Source: Rhizobiaceae bacterium (GTDB lineage Bacteria; Pseudomonadota; Alphaproteobacteria; Rhizobiales; Rhizobiaceae). From it: a stretch of 49,935 nt of DNA. Position 1 is the first letter of the stretch, and each line of letters starts with the position of its first letter. A model generated the notes under the pieces. It saw nothing but the letters and a program-made list of their open reading frames with translations, was not told the DNA's origin and made no database searches. Below are positions 1 through 7,246 of the stretch, piece by piece. The translations under genes and the position numbers were made by a program. Where the stretch lies: assembly GCA_905339215.1 (NCBI GenBank), contig CAJPFN010000066.1:1-49935 (forward strand), written 5' to 3'.

Positions 1-83
1 CCCCCGTAAACGGGGGAGGATCAAGGGCGCCATCCCCGGGGTGGGACCCGCTGCCTCCGGCAGCGCCCACCCGGATTTTCGCT

Positions 84-127
84 CGCATCGACCCACCGGG
101 TCGATGCGTCCGGCCCGGCGGGCCGGA
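84..127 (-). terminator. Double hairpin downstream of lepA
   Basis: Two adjacent perfect inverted repeats follow the lepA stop codon. The first to be transcribed pairs 120-127 with 109-116 (8 bp, 3-base loop); the second pairs 98-108 with 84-94 (11 bp, 3-base loop). No U-run follows, so this could be a weak terminator or a transcript-end stabiliser. A third small hairpin (7-bp arms, 1-7 and 10-16) lies at the window edge. No gene is visible in 1-131. Confidence 0.5.
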
Positions 128-131
128 CCGC

Positions 132-1943
132 TCAATCCCCCATCTTGAGCGCCTCGATGAAGGCCGCCTGCGGGATGTCGACCTTGCCGAACTGGCGCAT
201 GCGCTTCTTGCCCTCCTTCTGCTTCTCGAGCAGCTTGCGCTTGCGGGTGACGTCGCCGCCGTAGCATTTGGCGGTGACGTCCTTCCTGAGGGCGGAAATG
301 GTCTCGCGGGCGATGATGCGGCCGCCGATGGCCGCCTGGATGGGGATCTTGAACATGTGCTGCGGGATCAGTTCCTTCAGCTTCTCGCACATGGCGCGGC
401 CGCGCTTTTCCGCCGCCGAGCGGTGGACAAGCATGGACAGCGCGTCGACCGGCTCGTCGTTGACCAGGATCGACATCTTGACGAGGTCGCCTTCCTTGTA
501 GTCGGTCAAATGGTAGTCGAACGAGGCGTAGCCCTTGGAGATCGACTTCAGCCGGTCGTAGAAGTCGAACACCACCTCGTTGAGCGGCAGGTCGTAGGTC
601 AGCATGGCGCGCTTGCCGACGTAGGAAAGGTCGACCTGGACGCCGCGGCGGTCCTGGCAGAGTTTCAGGATGCCGCCGAGATAGTCGTCGGGGGTGAGGA
701 TGGTGGCGCGGATCCACGGCTCCTCGATCGACGAGATCTTGACCAGGTCGGGCATGTCGGCGGGGTTGTGCAGCTCCTTCACCGAACCGTCGGTCAGGTT
801 CATGCGGTAGACGACCGAGGGCGCGGTGGCGATCAGGTCGAGGTCAAACTCGCGCTCCAGCCGCTCCTGGATGATTTCCAGGTGGAGCAGGCCGAGGAAG
901 CCGCAGCGGAAGCCGAAACCGAGCGCGGCGGAGGTCTCCATCTCGTAGGAGAAGCTGGCGTCGTTGAGGCGCAGCTTGCCGACGGCGGCGCGCAGATCCT
1001 CGAAATCGGCGGCGTCGACGGGGAACAGGCCGCAGAAGACCACCGGCTGCGCCGGCTTGAAGCCGGGCAGCGCGGCCGCGGTCGGGCGGCGGTCCTCGGT
1101 TATGGTGTCGCCGACGCGGGTGTCGGCCACTTCCTTGATCGAGGCGGTGATGAAGCCGAACTCGCCGGGGCCGATCTCGTCGGCCGGGACCATCTTCGGC
1201 GTGAAGAAGCCGGTGCGCTCGACCGGGTATTTCGCGCCGGTGCCCATCATGCGGATGGTCTGGCCCTTCTTCAAAACGCCGTCGATGACGCGCACCAGCA
1301 CGATGACGCCGAGATAGGCGTCGTACCAGCTGTCGACCAGCATGGCCTTCAGCGGCGCGGCCGCGTCGCCGGACTTCGGCGCCGGGAGCTGGTGGACGAT
1401 CGCCTCGAGCACGTCGGGGATGCCGATGCCGGTCTTGGCCGAGATCAGCACGGCCTGGCTGGCGTCGATGCCGATCACTTCTTCCACCTGCTCGCGGATG
1501 CGCTCGGGCTCGGCTGCCGGCAGGTCGATCTTGTTGAGCACCACGACGATCTCATGGTCGGCATCGATCGCCTGGTAGACGTTGGCCAGCGTCTGCGCCT
1601 CGACGCCCTGCGAGGCGTCGACGACGAGCAGCGAGCCCTCGCAGGCGCGGAGCGAACGCGAGACTTCATAGGCGAAGTCGACGTGACCGGGCGTATCGAT
1701 CAGGTTGAGGACATAATCCTCGCCGTTCTTCGCCCGGTAGTTCAGGCGCACGGTCTGCGCCTTGATGGTGATGCCGCGCTCGCGCTCGATGTCCATGGAA
1801 TCGAGCACCTGCTCCTTGCCGGCCATTTCGCGCTCGTCCATGGCGCCGGTGAGCTGGATCAGCCGGTCGGCGAGCGTCGACTTGCCGTGGTCGATGTGGG
1901 CGACGATGGAAAAATTGCGGATGTGGTCGAGCGGCGTGGTCAT
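132..1943 (-). CDS. lepA: Elongation factor 4 (LepA), ribosomal back-translocase GTPase
   Basis: A 603-residue protein of normal LepA length. The G-domain motifs are all present near the N terminus: AHIDHGKST (G1/P-loop), DTPGHVDF (G3) and NKIDLP (G4). The EF-G-like domains and the LepA-specific C-terminal domain follow, with the basic stretch [14 protein letters not shown] near the end. LepA binds stalled or mis-translocated ribosomes in the cytoplasm and remodels them using GTP. The start ATG directly precedes the conserved N-terminal sequence [19 protein letters not shown]. The gene is divergent from the protease locus beginning at 2176, with 232 bases between. The assignment is essentially certain; no truncation is seen. 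Confidence 0.98.
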   Translation of the reverse strand: MTTPLDHIRNFSIVAHIDHGKSTLADRLIQLTGAMDEREMAGKEQVLDSMDIERERGITIKAQTVRLNYRAKNGEDYVLNLIDTPGHVDFAYEVSRSLRACEGSLLVVDASQGVEAQTLANVYQAIDADHEIVVVLNKIDLPAAEPERIREQVEEVIGIDASQAVLISAKTGIGIPDVLEAIVHQLPAPKSGDAAAPLKAMLVDSWYDAYLGVIVLVRVIDGVLKKGQTIRMMGTGAKYPVERTGFFTPKMVPADEIGPGEFGFITASIKEVADTRVGDTITEDRRPTAAALPGFKPAQPVVFCGLFPVDAADFEDLRAAVGKLRLNDASFSYEMETSAALGFGFRCGFLGLLHLEIIQERLEREFDLDLIATAPSVVYRMNLTDGSVKELHNPADMPDLVKISSIEEPWIRATILTPDDYLGGILKLCQDRRGVQVDLSYVGKRAMLTYDLPLNEVVFDFYDRLKSISKGYASFDYHLTDYKEGDLVKMSILVNDEPVDALSMLVHRSAAEKRGRAMCEKLKELIPQHMFKIPIQAAIGGRIIARETISALRKDVTAKCYGGDVTRKRKLLEKQKEGKKRMRQFGKVDIPQAAFIEALKMGD

Positions 1944-2072
1944 GGCGCGGCCTTTAGCAGGGAAGCGGGCAAAGGCAAAGGGCGGGAGCGGGAGGCTTCA
2001 GGCCACCGCGGCGGCCCGGGCCGTCCGAACTGCGCCGGCGCACGAAGCCTCCTGACAATCTGCACGCGGCGG

Positions 2073-2101
2073 TTGCGTAACCTTGCGTAACTCGCTATAG
2101 T
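2073..2101 (+). promoter_or_regulatory. Putative promoter of the protease/Cys-peptide locus
   Basis: TTGCGT (2073-2078) is followed after exactly 17 bases by TATAGT (2096-2101), a sigma70-like pair with a good -10 and a poor -35. The 9-mer TTGCGTAAC occurs twice in tandem with a 10-base period (2073-2081 and 2083-2091), on one face of the helix, which suggests an activator site. An alternative reading is GTAACT (2087-2092)-N16-TGAA (2109-2112), one base in each half away from the SigF-type motif seen at 14650-14766. Confidence 0.4.
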
Positions 2102-2116
2102 TGTATCCTGAATACA
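2102..2116 (+). promoter_or_regulatory. Inverted repeat TGTAT-N5-ATACA, possible operator
   Basis: A 5-5-5 inverted repeat starts right after the TATAGT element, the usual place for a repressor site overlapping the transcription start. It lies 60 bases before the chosen start codon of the protease gene. The bound factor is unknown. Confidence 0.35.
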
Positions 2117-2175
2117 TCTTATGGTTGCATTCCGGTATATGGCGGGGCCGCGGCGGGCACCTTGGGAGGGGTGGC

Positions 2176-4167
2176 GTGGACTGGTCGGATTTCCTTTCGC
2201 TGGCAAGGACGGCGCTCGGCACCGGCGATCCCGCAGTGACCGTGGCGGTGCTCGACGGATCGGTCGACACCGCGCATCCGTGCTTCGCGGGGGCACGGCT
2301 GGAGCTCGTCGCAACCCCGGCCGACGGCGGCGGAGCGACGGCGCACGGCACGCATGTCGCCAGCCTGCTGTTCGGCCAGCCGGGCAGCGGGATGGAGGGC
2401 CTGGCGCCCGGCTGCCGCGGGCTGATCGTGCCGGTGTTCGGCGGCGAACAACCGGCCTGCTCGCAACTCGACCTGGCGCGGGCGATCCTCCTCGCCGTCG
2501 ACCGCGGCGCCGACATCATCAACATCTCCAGCGGCCAGCCCTCGAGCGACGGCGAGCCCGAGCCGATACTCGCCCAGGCGATCGAGACCTGCCGGCGGCG
2601 CAACGTGCTGATCGTTGCGGCGGCCGGCAATGACGGCTGCGCTTGCCTGCACGTGCCGGCCGCAGCGCGGACCGTACTTGCCGCGGGCGCCATGGACGCG
2701 GACGGCCAGCCGCTGCCGACGAGCAATTTCGGGCCGGCCTACCGCAGCCAGGGCCTGCTTGCGCCCGGTCACGACATGCCCGGGGCTTTACCCGGCGGCG
2801 GCGTGACGCGGCGCAGCGGCACCAGCTACGCGGCGCCGGCGGTCTCCGGCGTCGCCGCACTTCTGGTCGGGCTGCAGAGACGGCTGGGAAGGACAGCCGA
2901 CCCGCACGGCGTACGCCGGGTCCTGCTCGCCACCGCGGAGCCCTGCCGACCCGGTCAGGAAGACGACTGCAGCACCGCACTCGCGGGGAAGATCAACATC
3001 CGAAGAGCGATCGACGCCATCACAGGGGGAGAGACCATGACGACCGACACCGACATGCTCGTGCCGAGCGACGCCGCCGACAACGGCGCCGCGCCGGAAA
3101 CCACCCGCCGGTACGACCCGACGGCCTTCGCCGCACGCCGGCCCGCAGCCATCGCGCGTTCCGAGTTGCGGCCCTCGGACGGCGGCAGCATGTCTCCGCC
3201 CGAGCCCCCCGCCCCGACCGGAGCGGGCGCGCTCGCCGTCACCCCGTCGGACTGCGGCTGCGGCTGCGGCGGCAAGAAAGAAGGGGGCTGCGCCTGCGGC
3301 GGCAGGAAGGAGGGCGGCGGCTGCTCCTGCGGCGGCGGGCGGCCCCAGATCGTCTACGCCATCGGCCGCCTCGGCATCGACTTCGGTAGCGAGGCGCGCC
3401 GCGACTCCTATCTGCAGGCCATGTCGGTGCAGCCGGCCGATTCGCCGATCGAATCGCCGGTGCCGGAACACTTCGGCCAGCAACTTCTCGCGTATCTCGA
3501 CGGATATCCCTACGAGGCGCCCGGGCTCATCTGGACGCTCAACCTCGACGCCACGCCGATCTATGCCATCCAGCCGCTCGGGGCCTATGCCGAAGCCGCC
3601 TACGACCGGCTGCGCGAAGCGCTGCGCGCACAGATCAACGAGGGCGTCGAGCTGATCTCGGTGCCGGGAACGATCGCCGGGCAGGTGCGCCTGCAATCGG
3701 GGCAAGTCGTGCCGCTCGTCGTACCGGCGATCCGCGGCCTCTATTCCTGGGCGACGGAGCCGCTGGTCGCTCACGTGCTTGGCGCCATGCCGGCAGCCGC
3801 GGCCGACCGTGAGGTCTACGAGCGTCAGGCGGGCGGCCTCGCCAACTATCTGGACCGCGTCTACTACGACCTGCGCAATCTCGGCATCACCGGCGAGGAG
3901 CGGGCCCTCAACTATTCGGCGACGAACGCCGTGCAGATCGCCTCCGTCATCCGCAGCGCCACCAGCGACCAGCTCGACCTCGACCGCATCGCCGTCCACA
4001 AGAGCCCGGTCTGCCGACCGGATTCCGAATGCTACGACGTCGAACTGTCCTTCTTCGATCCGCGCAACACCAACGTGGCGAGCCGCGTGTTCCGCTTCAC
4101 CGTCGACGTCAGCGACGTCATCCCGGTGACGGTCGGACCGGTGCGCAGCTGGACCAGGAGGGCGTGA
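2176..4167 (+). CDS. S8 subtilisin-like protease fused to a PatG-type cyanobactin maturation domain
   Basis: About 663 residues from GTG 2176, chosen because GGGAGGGG precedes it and the upstream TTG at 2101 falls inside the putative -10 element. Residues 1-285 are a subtilase: catalytic Asp27 (VLDGSVD), His57 (HGTHVAS) and Ser217 (GTSYAAPAVSG), with the oxyanion Asn152 (AAAGNDG). A linker with seven cysteines in CGCGC, CAC and CSC blocks separated by [KR]KEGG spans residues 360-385. Residues 389-655 (YAIGRLGIDFGSEARRDSY to the end) resemble the C-terminal domain of PatA/PatG proteases, which cleave leader peptides and macrocyclise cyanobactins. There is no signal peptide, so it acts in the cytoplasm. 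It is translationally coupled to three Cys-rich peptides and probably processes them. Family assignment is confident; the substrate is inference. Confidence 0.9.
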   Translation: MDWSDFLSLARTALGTGDPAVTVAVLDGSVDTAHPCFAGARLELVATPADGGGATAHGTHVASLLFGQPGSGMEGLAPGCRGLIVPVFGGEQPACSQLDLARAILLAVDRGADIINISSGQPSSDGEPEPILAQAIETCRRRNVLIVAAAGNDGCACLHVPAAARTVLAAGAMDADGQPLPTSNFGPAYRSQGLLAPGHDMPGALPGGGVTRRSGTSYAAPAVSGVAALLVGLQRRLGRTADPHGVRRVLLATAEPCRPGQEDDCSTALAGKINIRRAIDAITGGETMTTDTDMLVPSDAADNGAAPETTRRYDPTAFAARRPAAIARSELRPSDGGSMSPPEPPAPTGAGALAVTPSDCGCGCGGKKEGGCACGGRKEGGGCSCGGGRPQIVYAIGRLGIDFGSEARRDSYLQAMSVQPADSPIESPVPEHFGQQLLAYLDGYPYEAPGLIWTLNLDATPIYAIQPLGAYAEAAYDRLREALRAQINEGVELISVPGTIAGQVRLQSGQVVPLVVPAIRGLYSWATEPLVAHVLGAMPAAAADREVYERQAGGLANYLDRVYYDLRNLGITGEERALNYSATNAVQIASVIRSATSDQLDLDRIAVHKSPVCRPDSECYDVELSFFDPRNTNVASRVFRFTVDVSDVIPVTVGPVRSWTRRA

Positions 4168-4418
4168 TGGCGAAGCGTGGCCGCAAGTCCCGCCGACCGA
4201 CGACGGCGAGCAGCACCGATTCCCTGCCATCCCGGTTCGGGTGGCGCCTTCCCGCTCTCGCGCAACCGGTCATGCGATGGCCGAAGAAGGATCCGGCGAG
4301 CTGGGGCGTGGGCGTCTCCGACATCGGCTGCAGCGCCTGTATGGCGCGATGCAGCCTGCTTGCGGCTCCACTCCGCAGCATTTGCGAAGACCTGTGCGCG
4401 GTGACGTGCACCGGATGA
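4167..4418 (+). CDS. Cys-rich putative RiPP precursor peptide 1 (83 aa)
   Basis: Starts in the stop codon of the protease gene (TGATG overlap) with a strong AGGAGGG ribosome site at 4156-4162. The basic N-terminal part has no signal peptide. Residues 27-37 read R-L-P-x4-P-V-x-R, matching the leader motif of the next two peptides without gaps. The C-terminal part holds six cysteines: C55-x2-C58-x3-C62-x10-C73-x3-C77-x3-C81. The pattern and the LRSIC/PLAKQAC context match peptide 3. The first 26 residues are an extension absent from the other two. Likely a precursor cut by the upstream protease; I recognise no named family. Alternatively a metal-binding or disulfide helical-hairpin peptide. Confidence 0.75.
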   Translation: MAKRGRKSRRPTTASSTDSLPSRFGWRLPALAQPVMRWPKKDPASWGVGVSDIGCSACMARCSLLAAPLRSICEDLCAVTCTG

Positions 4419-4453
4419 GAAGGCAATCCAGTTAACGCAATGGGAGGAGTTCA

Positions 4454-4669
4454 ATGAGATTTCCGCAGCAATGCCAGCCGGTTGTCCGCCCGCCGGGGGC
4501 AGCGCCCTGGGCGGGTGCGGTCCAGCCTTCGGGATGCAGCATCTTCAAGAAGGCCGCTTGCGCGGCGGCGCTGCTCGCCTGCGGCACCGTCTGCGTGGGA
4601 ACAGGCGGATTGGCCTGCGCGCAGTGCCTCGCCGGAATCGGTGCGGCCGGTTGCATCGACTGCGTGTGA
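4454..4669 (+). CDS. Cys-rich putative RiPP precursor peptide 2 (71 aa)
   Basis: ATG 4454 is preceded by GGGAGGAG. The N terminus MRFPQQCQPVVR shares the leader motif [RK][FL]P-x4-P-[VI]-x-R with peptides 1 and 3, and QPS stands at residues 24-26 exactly as in peptide 3. The following 45 residues are hydrophobic and rich in Ala, Gly and Cys. There are nine cysteines (7, 28, 36, 43, 47, 55, 58, 67, 70), ending with CAQC and CIDC pairs. The core differs from peptides 1 and 3, as expected when leaders are conserved and cores diverge. The hydrophobic core could associate with a membrane after processing. Function unknown. Confidence 0.75.
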   Translation: MRFPQQCQPVVRPPGAAPWAGAVQPSGCSIFKKAACAAALLACGTVCVGTGGLACAQCLAGIGAAGCIDCV

Positions 4670-4770
4670 AGTCGGAGGCGTCGCCTCGGGGGCGGCGCTT
4701 CAGTGCGTCTCTCAGGAGACATCGTCAACGAACGTCGTGTCCCGGGCGACATCGAAGAGAGGAGAAGGTC

Positions 4771-4947
4771 ATGAAGTTTCCGATGCAGGCACTCCCGATC
4801 GCAAGGCAATCCGCGGCGCGTAACGCGCCTGGCGGCCTGCAGCCGTCGAGCATCCAGTGCAGCCTGTGCCACCTCGCCTGCGAACAGATCAGCAATCCGC
4901 TGGCCAAGCAGGCCTGCCACATCGCGTGTGACCAAACCGTCTGCTGA
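4771..4947 (+). CDS. Cys-rich putative RiPP precursor peptide 3 (58 aa)
   Basis: ATG 4771 follows AGAGAGGAGAAGG, a strong ribosome site about 100 bases after peptide 2. The leader MKFPMQALPIAR aligns without gaps to peptide 2 (M-[RK]-F-P-x-Q-x2-P-[VI]-x-R), with QPS again at 24-26. The core carries C30-x2-C33-x3-C37-x11-C49-x3-C53-x4-C58 and ends on cysteine, nearly the same spacing as peptide 1. The Cx3C-x11-Cx3C unit resembles the alpha-hairpinin disulfide layout. No signal sequence. It is the last gene of the cluster, with a strong hairpin at 4962-4988. Probable precursor peptide; product and modification unknown. Confidence 0.75.
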   Translation: MKFPMQALPIARQSAARNAPGGLQPSSIQCSLCHLACEQISNPLAKQACHIACDQTVC

Positions 4948-4961
4948 TGCTGGCGGCCCGG

Positions 4962-4988
4962 CGGCGTCCCGGTGGACTTGGGACGCCG
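4962..4988 (+). terminator. Hairpin after the Cys-peptide cluster
   Basis: A 9-bp perfect stem (4962-4970 with 4980-4988) with a 9-base loop begins 15 bases after the stop codon of peptide 3. No U-run follows. It probably ends the protease/peptide transcript. The remainder of 4989-5143 shows nothing recognisable. Confidence 0.5.
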
Positions 4989-5143
4989 TCGCGGTCTCCG
5001 GCGAGTAGGCTGACGAGCCTGCGGGCTATCTGCGAAGGATCGCAGGCCGAAGCGCTTCCCCGGTCATTCCGAACGCCCAGAGAACCGCAATGCGGCGCAA
5101 TGAGTGCAGGACCGCACAGCAACTCGGGATTTTTTCGACAAAG

Positions 5144-5782
5144 CTACTCGGCCGCCATGGGTGCCGCCTTCTGCGCAGGCGAGAACTGCATCTTGATGAA
5201 GGCGCGGTAGGCCAGCACCTGGTCGGCCAGGCGCTGCGGGTCGTTGAGTACCTTGGCCATGATGATGCCGCCGTCGATGATGCAGGATAGCATCTCGGCC
5301 ATCACGTCGAGCCCGATCGGTTCGCGCGGCGGATAGAGCGCGGCGATGTCGTCCAGATAGCCGCGGAAGCGCGCATTCCAGCTTTCGATGGACTGGCGGT
5401 TGAGCGCCACCACGTCGCGGTCGAACAGCCGCTCCTGGTAGCAGATCGAGGCGACCAGGCAGCCGGGGTGGCCGCCCGGCAGATCGGACAGCAGGTCGGC
5501 CAGCATCTTCAAGCCGACAAGGAAGGCCTGCAGCGGATCGTCAGTCAGGTCGGCGGCCCGGCCGAAGACGTCGTCGAAGATGCGGTCGTCGGTCTCGACG
5601 TAGCGACGAAGCAGCGCCCGGGCCAGCTCGTTCTTGTCGCGGAAGTGGTAGAAGAATCCGCTCTTGGTGATGCCGGTCTCGGCGATCAGTTCCTCGATCG
5701 AGGTCGCACCGAAACCCTTGGCCAGTACCGAGGCCTCGGCCACCTCGAGAATGCGCTCGCGTGTCGCCTCGCCCTTGCGCAT
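5144..5782 (-). CDS. TetR/AcrR family transcriptional regulator
   Basis: A 212-residue protein with an N-terminal TetR helix-turn-helix (TREHILE-like first helix, then ITKSGFFYHF recognition helix around residues 38-47) and a mostly helical C-terminal ligand domain containing the PGGHPGCLVAS segment found in several TetR_C families. It starts at the ATG beginning MRKGEATRERIL. It is divergent from the homocysteine methyltransferase gene. The 226-base gap between them holds two perfect inverted repeats (5860-5872 and 5929-5942), candidates for its operators. It probably represses itself and perhaps the methyltransferase; the ligand is unknown. Confidence 0.93.
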   Translation of the reverse strand: MRKGEATRERILEVAEASVLAKGFGATSIEELIAETGITKSGFFYHFRDKNELARALLRRYVETDDRIFDDVFGRAADLTDDPLQAFLVGLKMLADLLSDLPGGHPGCLVASICYQERLFDRDVVALNRQSIESWNARFRGYLDDIAALYPPREPIGLDVMAEMLSCIIDGGIIMAKVLNDPQRLADQVLAYRAFIKMQFSPAQKAAPMAAE

Positions 5783-5859
5783 GAACGCCTCCAGAACTGT
5801 ACTTGCGGTACGGAAATATCACGACGGAAAGGTAGCACGTTCCGCTGCGTCACCGCCAG

Positions 5860-5872
5860 ACTTACCGTAAGT
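5860..5872. promoter_or_regulatory. Inverted repeat ACTTAC-N-GTAAGT, putative TetR operator
   Basis: Perfect 6-bp arms around one base, 78 bases upstream of the TetR start and next to an AT-rich stretch (5876-5890) that could supply its -10 on the minus strand. A likely autoregulatory site, assigned from position and symmetry only. Confidence 0.4.
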
Positions 5873-5928
5873 TACTGTTTTATTTTATATATCTGACGCT
5901 AACCCGACACCGCACCACGCGTTCACTA

Positions 5929-5942
5929 GTTTGCATGCAAAC
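5929..5942. promoter_or_regulatory. 14-bp perfect palindrome GTTTGCATGCAAAC
   Basis: A perfect palindrome 66 bases before the methyltransferase start, followed by another TTTGCAT half-site at 5946-5952 in direct orientation. The spacing suits a regulator binding three half-sites upstream of the plus-strand gene. No regulator can be named from the sequence. Confidence 0.4.
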
Positions 5943-6008
5943 GAATTTGCATAACCCTCCCGTCAAGGGCGCAACCACGGCCCATCAGTTTTCGAGGGAG
6001 AATGAACA

Positions 6009-6962
6009 ATGGCGAAGTATCGTCACGCACTACCTCAGGCCAATGGCGGCCTGTTCCTCAGCGACGGCGGCATGGAGACCGCGCTGATCTTCCTGCAGGG
6101 CCACGATCTGCCGCAGTTCGCGTCTTTCGTCCTGCTCGAGGACGCGGCTGGCCGCGCCGAGCTGACGAAATACTACGAACACTACCTGCCGATCGCGGTC
6201 GGGCGCGGCCTGGGCTTCGTGCTCGACACGGCAACCTGGCGGGCCAGCCTCGACTGGGGCCGGATGATCGGCTTCGACGCCGAGCGGCTCAGGGCCGTCA
6301 ACGCAGCCGCGGTGGATCTCGTCGCGGGGCTGCGCGAAAGATGGGAGACGCCGGGCAACCCGATCGTGCTCAACGGCGCCATAGGGCCGAGGGGCGACGG
6401 CTACAAGGCCGGCCGAATGGAGGCCGGCGAAGCCGAGGACTACCACGCCTTCCAGGTCGATATCTTCGCCGGCACGCAAGCCGACATGGTCTCCGCCATC
6501 ACCATGAACACGGTGAACGAGGCGGTGGGCATCGCCCGCGCGGCGAAGGCGGCCGGCATGCCCTGCGTGGTCTCCTTCACCGTGGAGACGGACGGCCGCC
6601 TGGTGGACGGCACCACGCTTCGCGCCGCCATCGAAGCGACCGAGGCGGCGACCGGCGCCTCGCCGGCCTACTACATGGTCAACTGCGCACATCCCACCCA
6701 CTTCGAGCAGGCGCTGGCGCGCGGCGAGGAATGGGTGAAGCGCATCCACGGCGTGCGCGCCAATGCCTCGGCGAAGAGCCATGCCGAACTCGACGAGTCC
6801 GATACGCTCGACATCGGCGACATCGGCGATCTCAGCCGACGCTATCAAGGACTGACAAGGGCCTTCCCGTCGATGCGCATCCTCGGCGGATGCTGCGGCA
6901 CCGATCACCGGCACATCCACGCGATCTGCGAAGCGGTGTCGCCCGCCGCCGCGGCAGCCTGA
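6009..6962 (+). CDS. Homocysteine S-methyltransferase family protein
   Basis: A 317-residue single-domain enzyme of the Zn-dependent methyltransferase family (MmuM/BHMT/MetH N-terminal type) that moves a methyl group to homocysteine to form methionine. The zinc thiolates are Cys226 (VNCAHPTHF) and Cys295-Cys296 (GGCCGTDHRH). The N-terminal SDGGMET motif and the NGAIGPRGDGY loop are also typical. The start ATG follows GAGGGAGAATG. No corrinoid domain is present, so the donor is probably S-methylmethionine, a betaine or a similar small molecule, not identifiable here. It lies downstream of a divergent TetR gene and its palindromes and may be controlled by it. Confidence 0.9.
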   Translation: MAKYRHALPQANGGLFLSDGGMETALIFLQGHDLPQFASFVLLEDAAGRAELTKYYEHYLPIAVGRGLGFVLDTATWRASLDWGRMIGFDAERLRAVNAAAVDLVAGLRERWETPGNPIVLNGAIGPRGDGYKAGRMEAGEAEDYHAFQVDIFAGTQADMVSAITMNTVNEAVGIARAAKAAGMPCVVSFTVETDGRLVDGTTLRAAIEATEAATGASPAYYMVNCAHPTHFEQALARGEEWVKRIHGVRANASAKSHAELDESDTLDIGDIGDLSRRYQGLTRAFPSMRILGGCCGTDHRHIHAICEAVSPAAAAA

Positions 6963-7029
6963 GCGAACCGCCAACCAACCAGAGATGAAACAGCGGACGG
7001 GCGCGCCCCGTCCGCCGAGGAGATCTTCG

Positions 7030-7221
7030 ATGTATCACTACGCCCTCGCCGTCATGATCGCGGCCGTCATCCCCGATCGCAAGGCGGATCGTCGTCCGGC
7101 CGGACCTGCATACCACCGCACGCCGCAAGGCCTCGCCGACCTCAACGACCACCACCTGCGCGACATCGGCTTCGAACGCGAGCGGACTGCCCGTCCGCGC
7201 GACCATCTGATGCGGATGTGA
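7030..7221 (+). CDS. DUF1127 small protein
   Basis: A 63-residue basic protein. ATG 7030 is chosen because GAGGAG stands 8 bases before it; an upstream in-frame ATG at 6985 has only a weak site. The C-terminal half, GLADLNDHHLRDIGFERE, is the DUF1127 signature (LxDLxDxxLxDIGL). Members are short, often abundant alphaproteobacterial proteins, and some bind RNA or affect phosphate and carbon metabolism. The N-terminal half is weakly hydrophobic. It lies 67 bases after the methyltransferase and just before the GNAT gene, perhaps in the same transcript. Confidence 0.8.
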   Translation: MYHYALAVMIAAVIPDRKADRRPAGPAYHRTPQGLADLNDHHLRDIGFERERTARPRDHLMRM

Positions 7222-7246
7222 CCGACAACCGGAGAGGAATTCAGCC

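Noticed and set aside
357-2090. 577-codon open frame on the plus strand opposite lepA
   Set aside because: It mirrors the lepA codons in high-GC DNA, is rich in His, Gly, Val and Asp as expected for an antisense shadow, and has no ribosome site or family match.
2101-2175. TTG start for the protease gene at 2101
   Set aside because: It overlaps the TATAGT element, has no ribosome site, and the residues before GTG 2176 do not resemble a subtilase.
2788-4230. 480-codon open frame on the minus strand opposite the protease
   Set aside because: The protease frame has a complete catalytic triad and PatG motifs; the antisense frame is compositional.
5783-6008. SAM-type riboswitch before the homocysteine methyltransferase
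   Set aside because: No pseudoknot or stem arrangement typical of SAM-II or other SAM riboswitches can be drawn; the gap instead holds palindromes.
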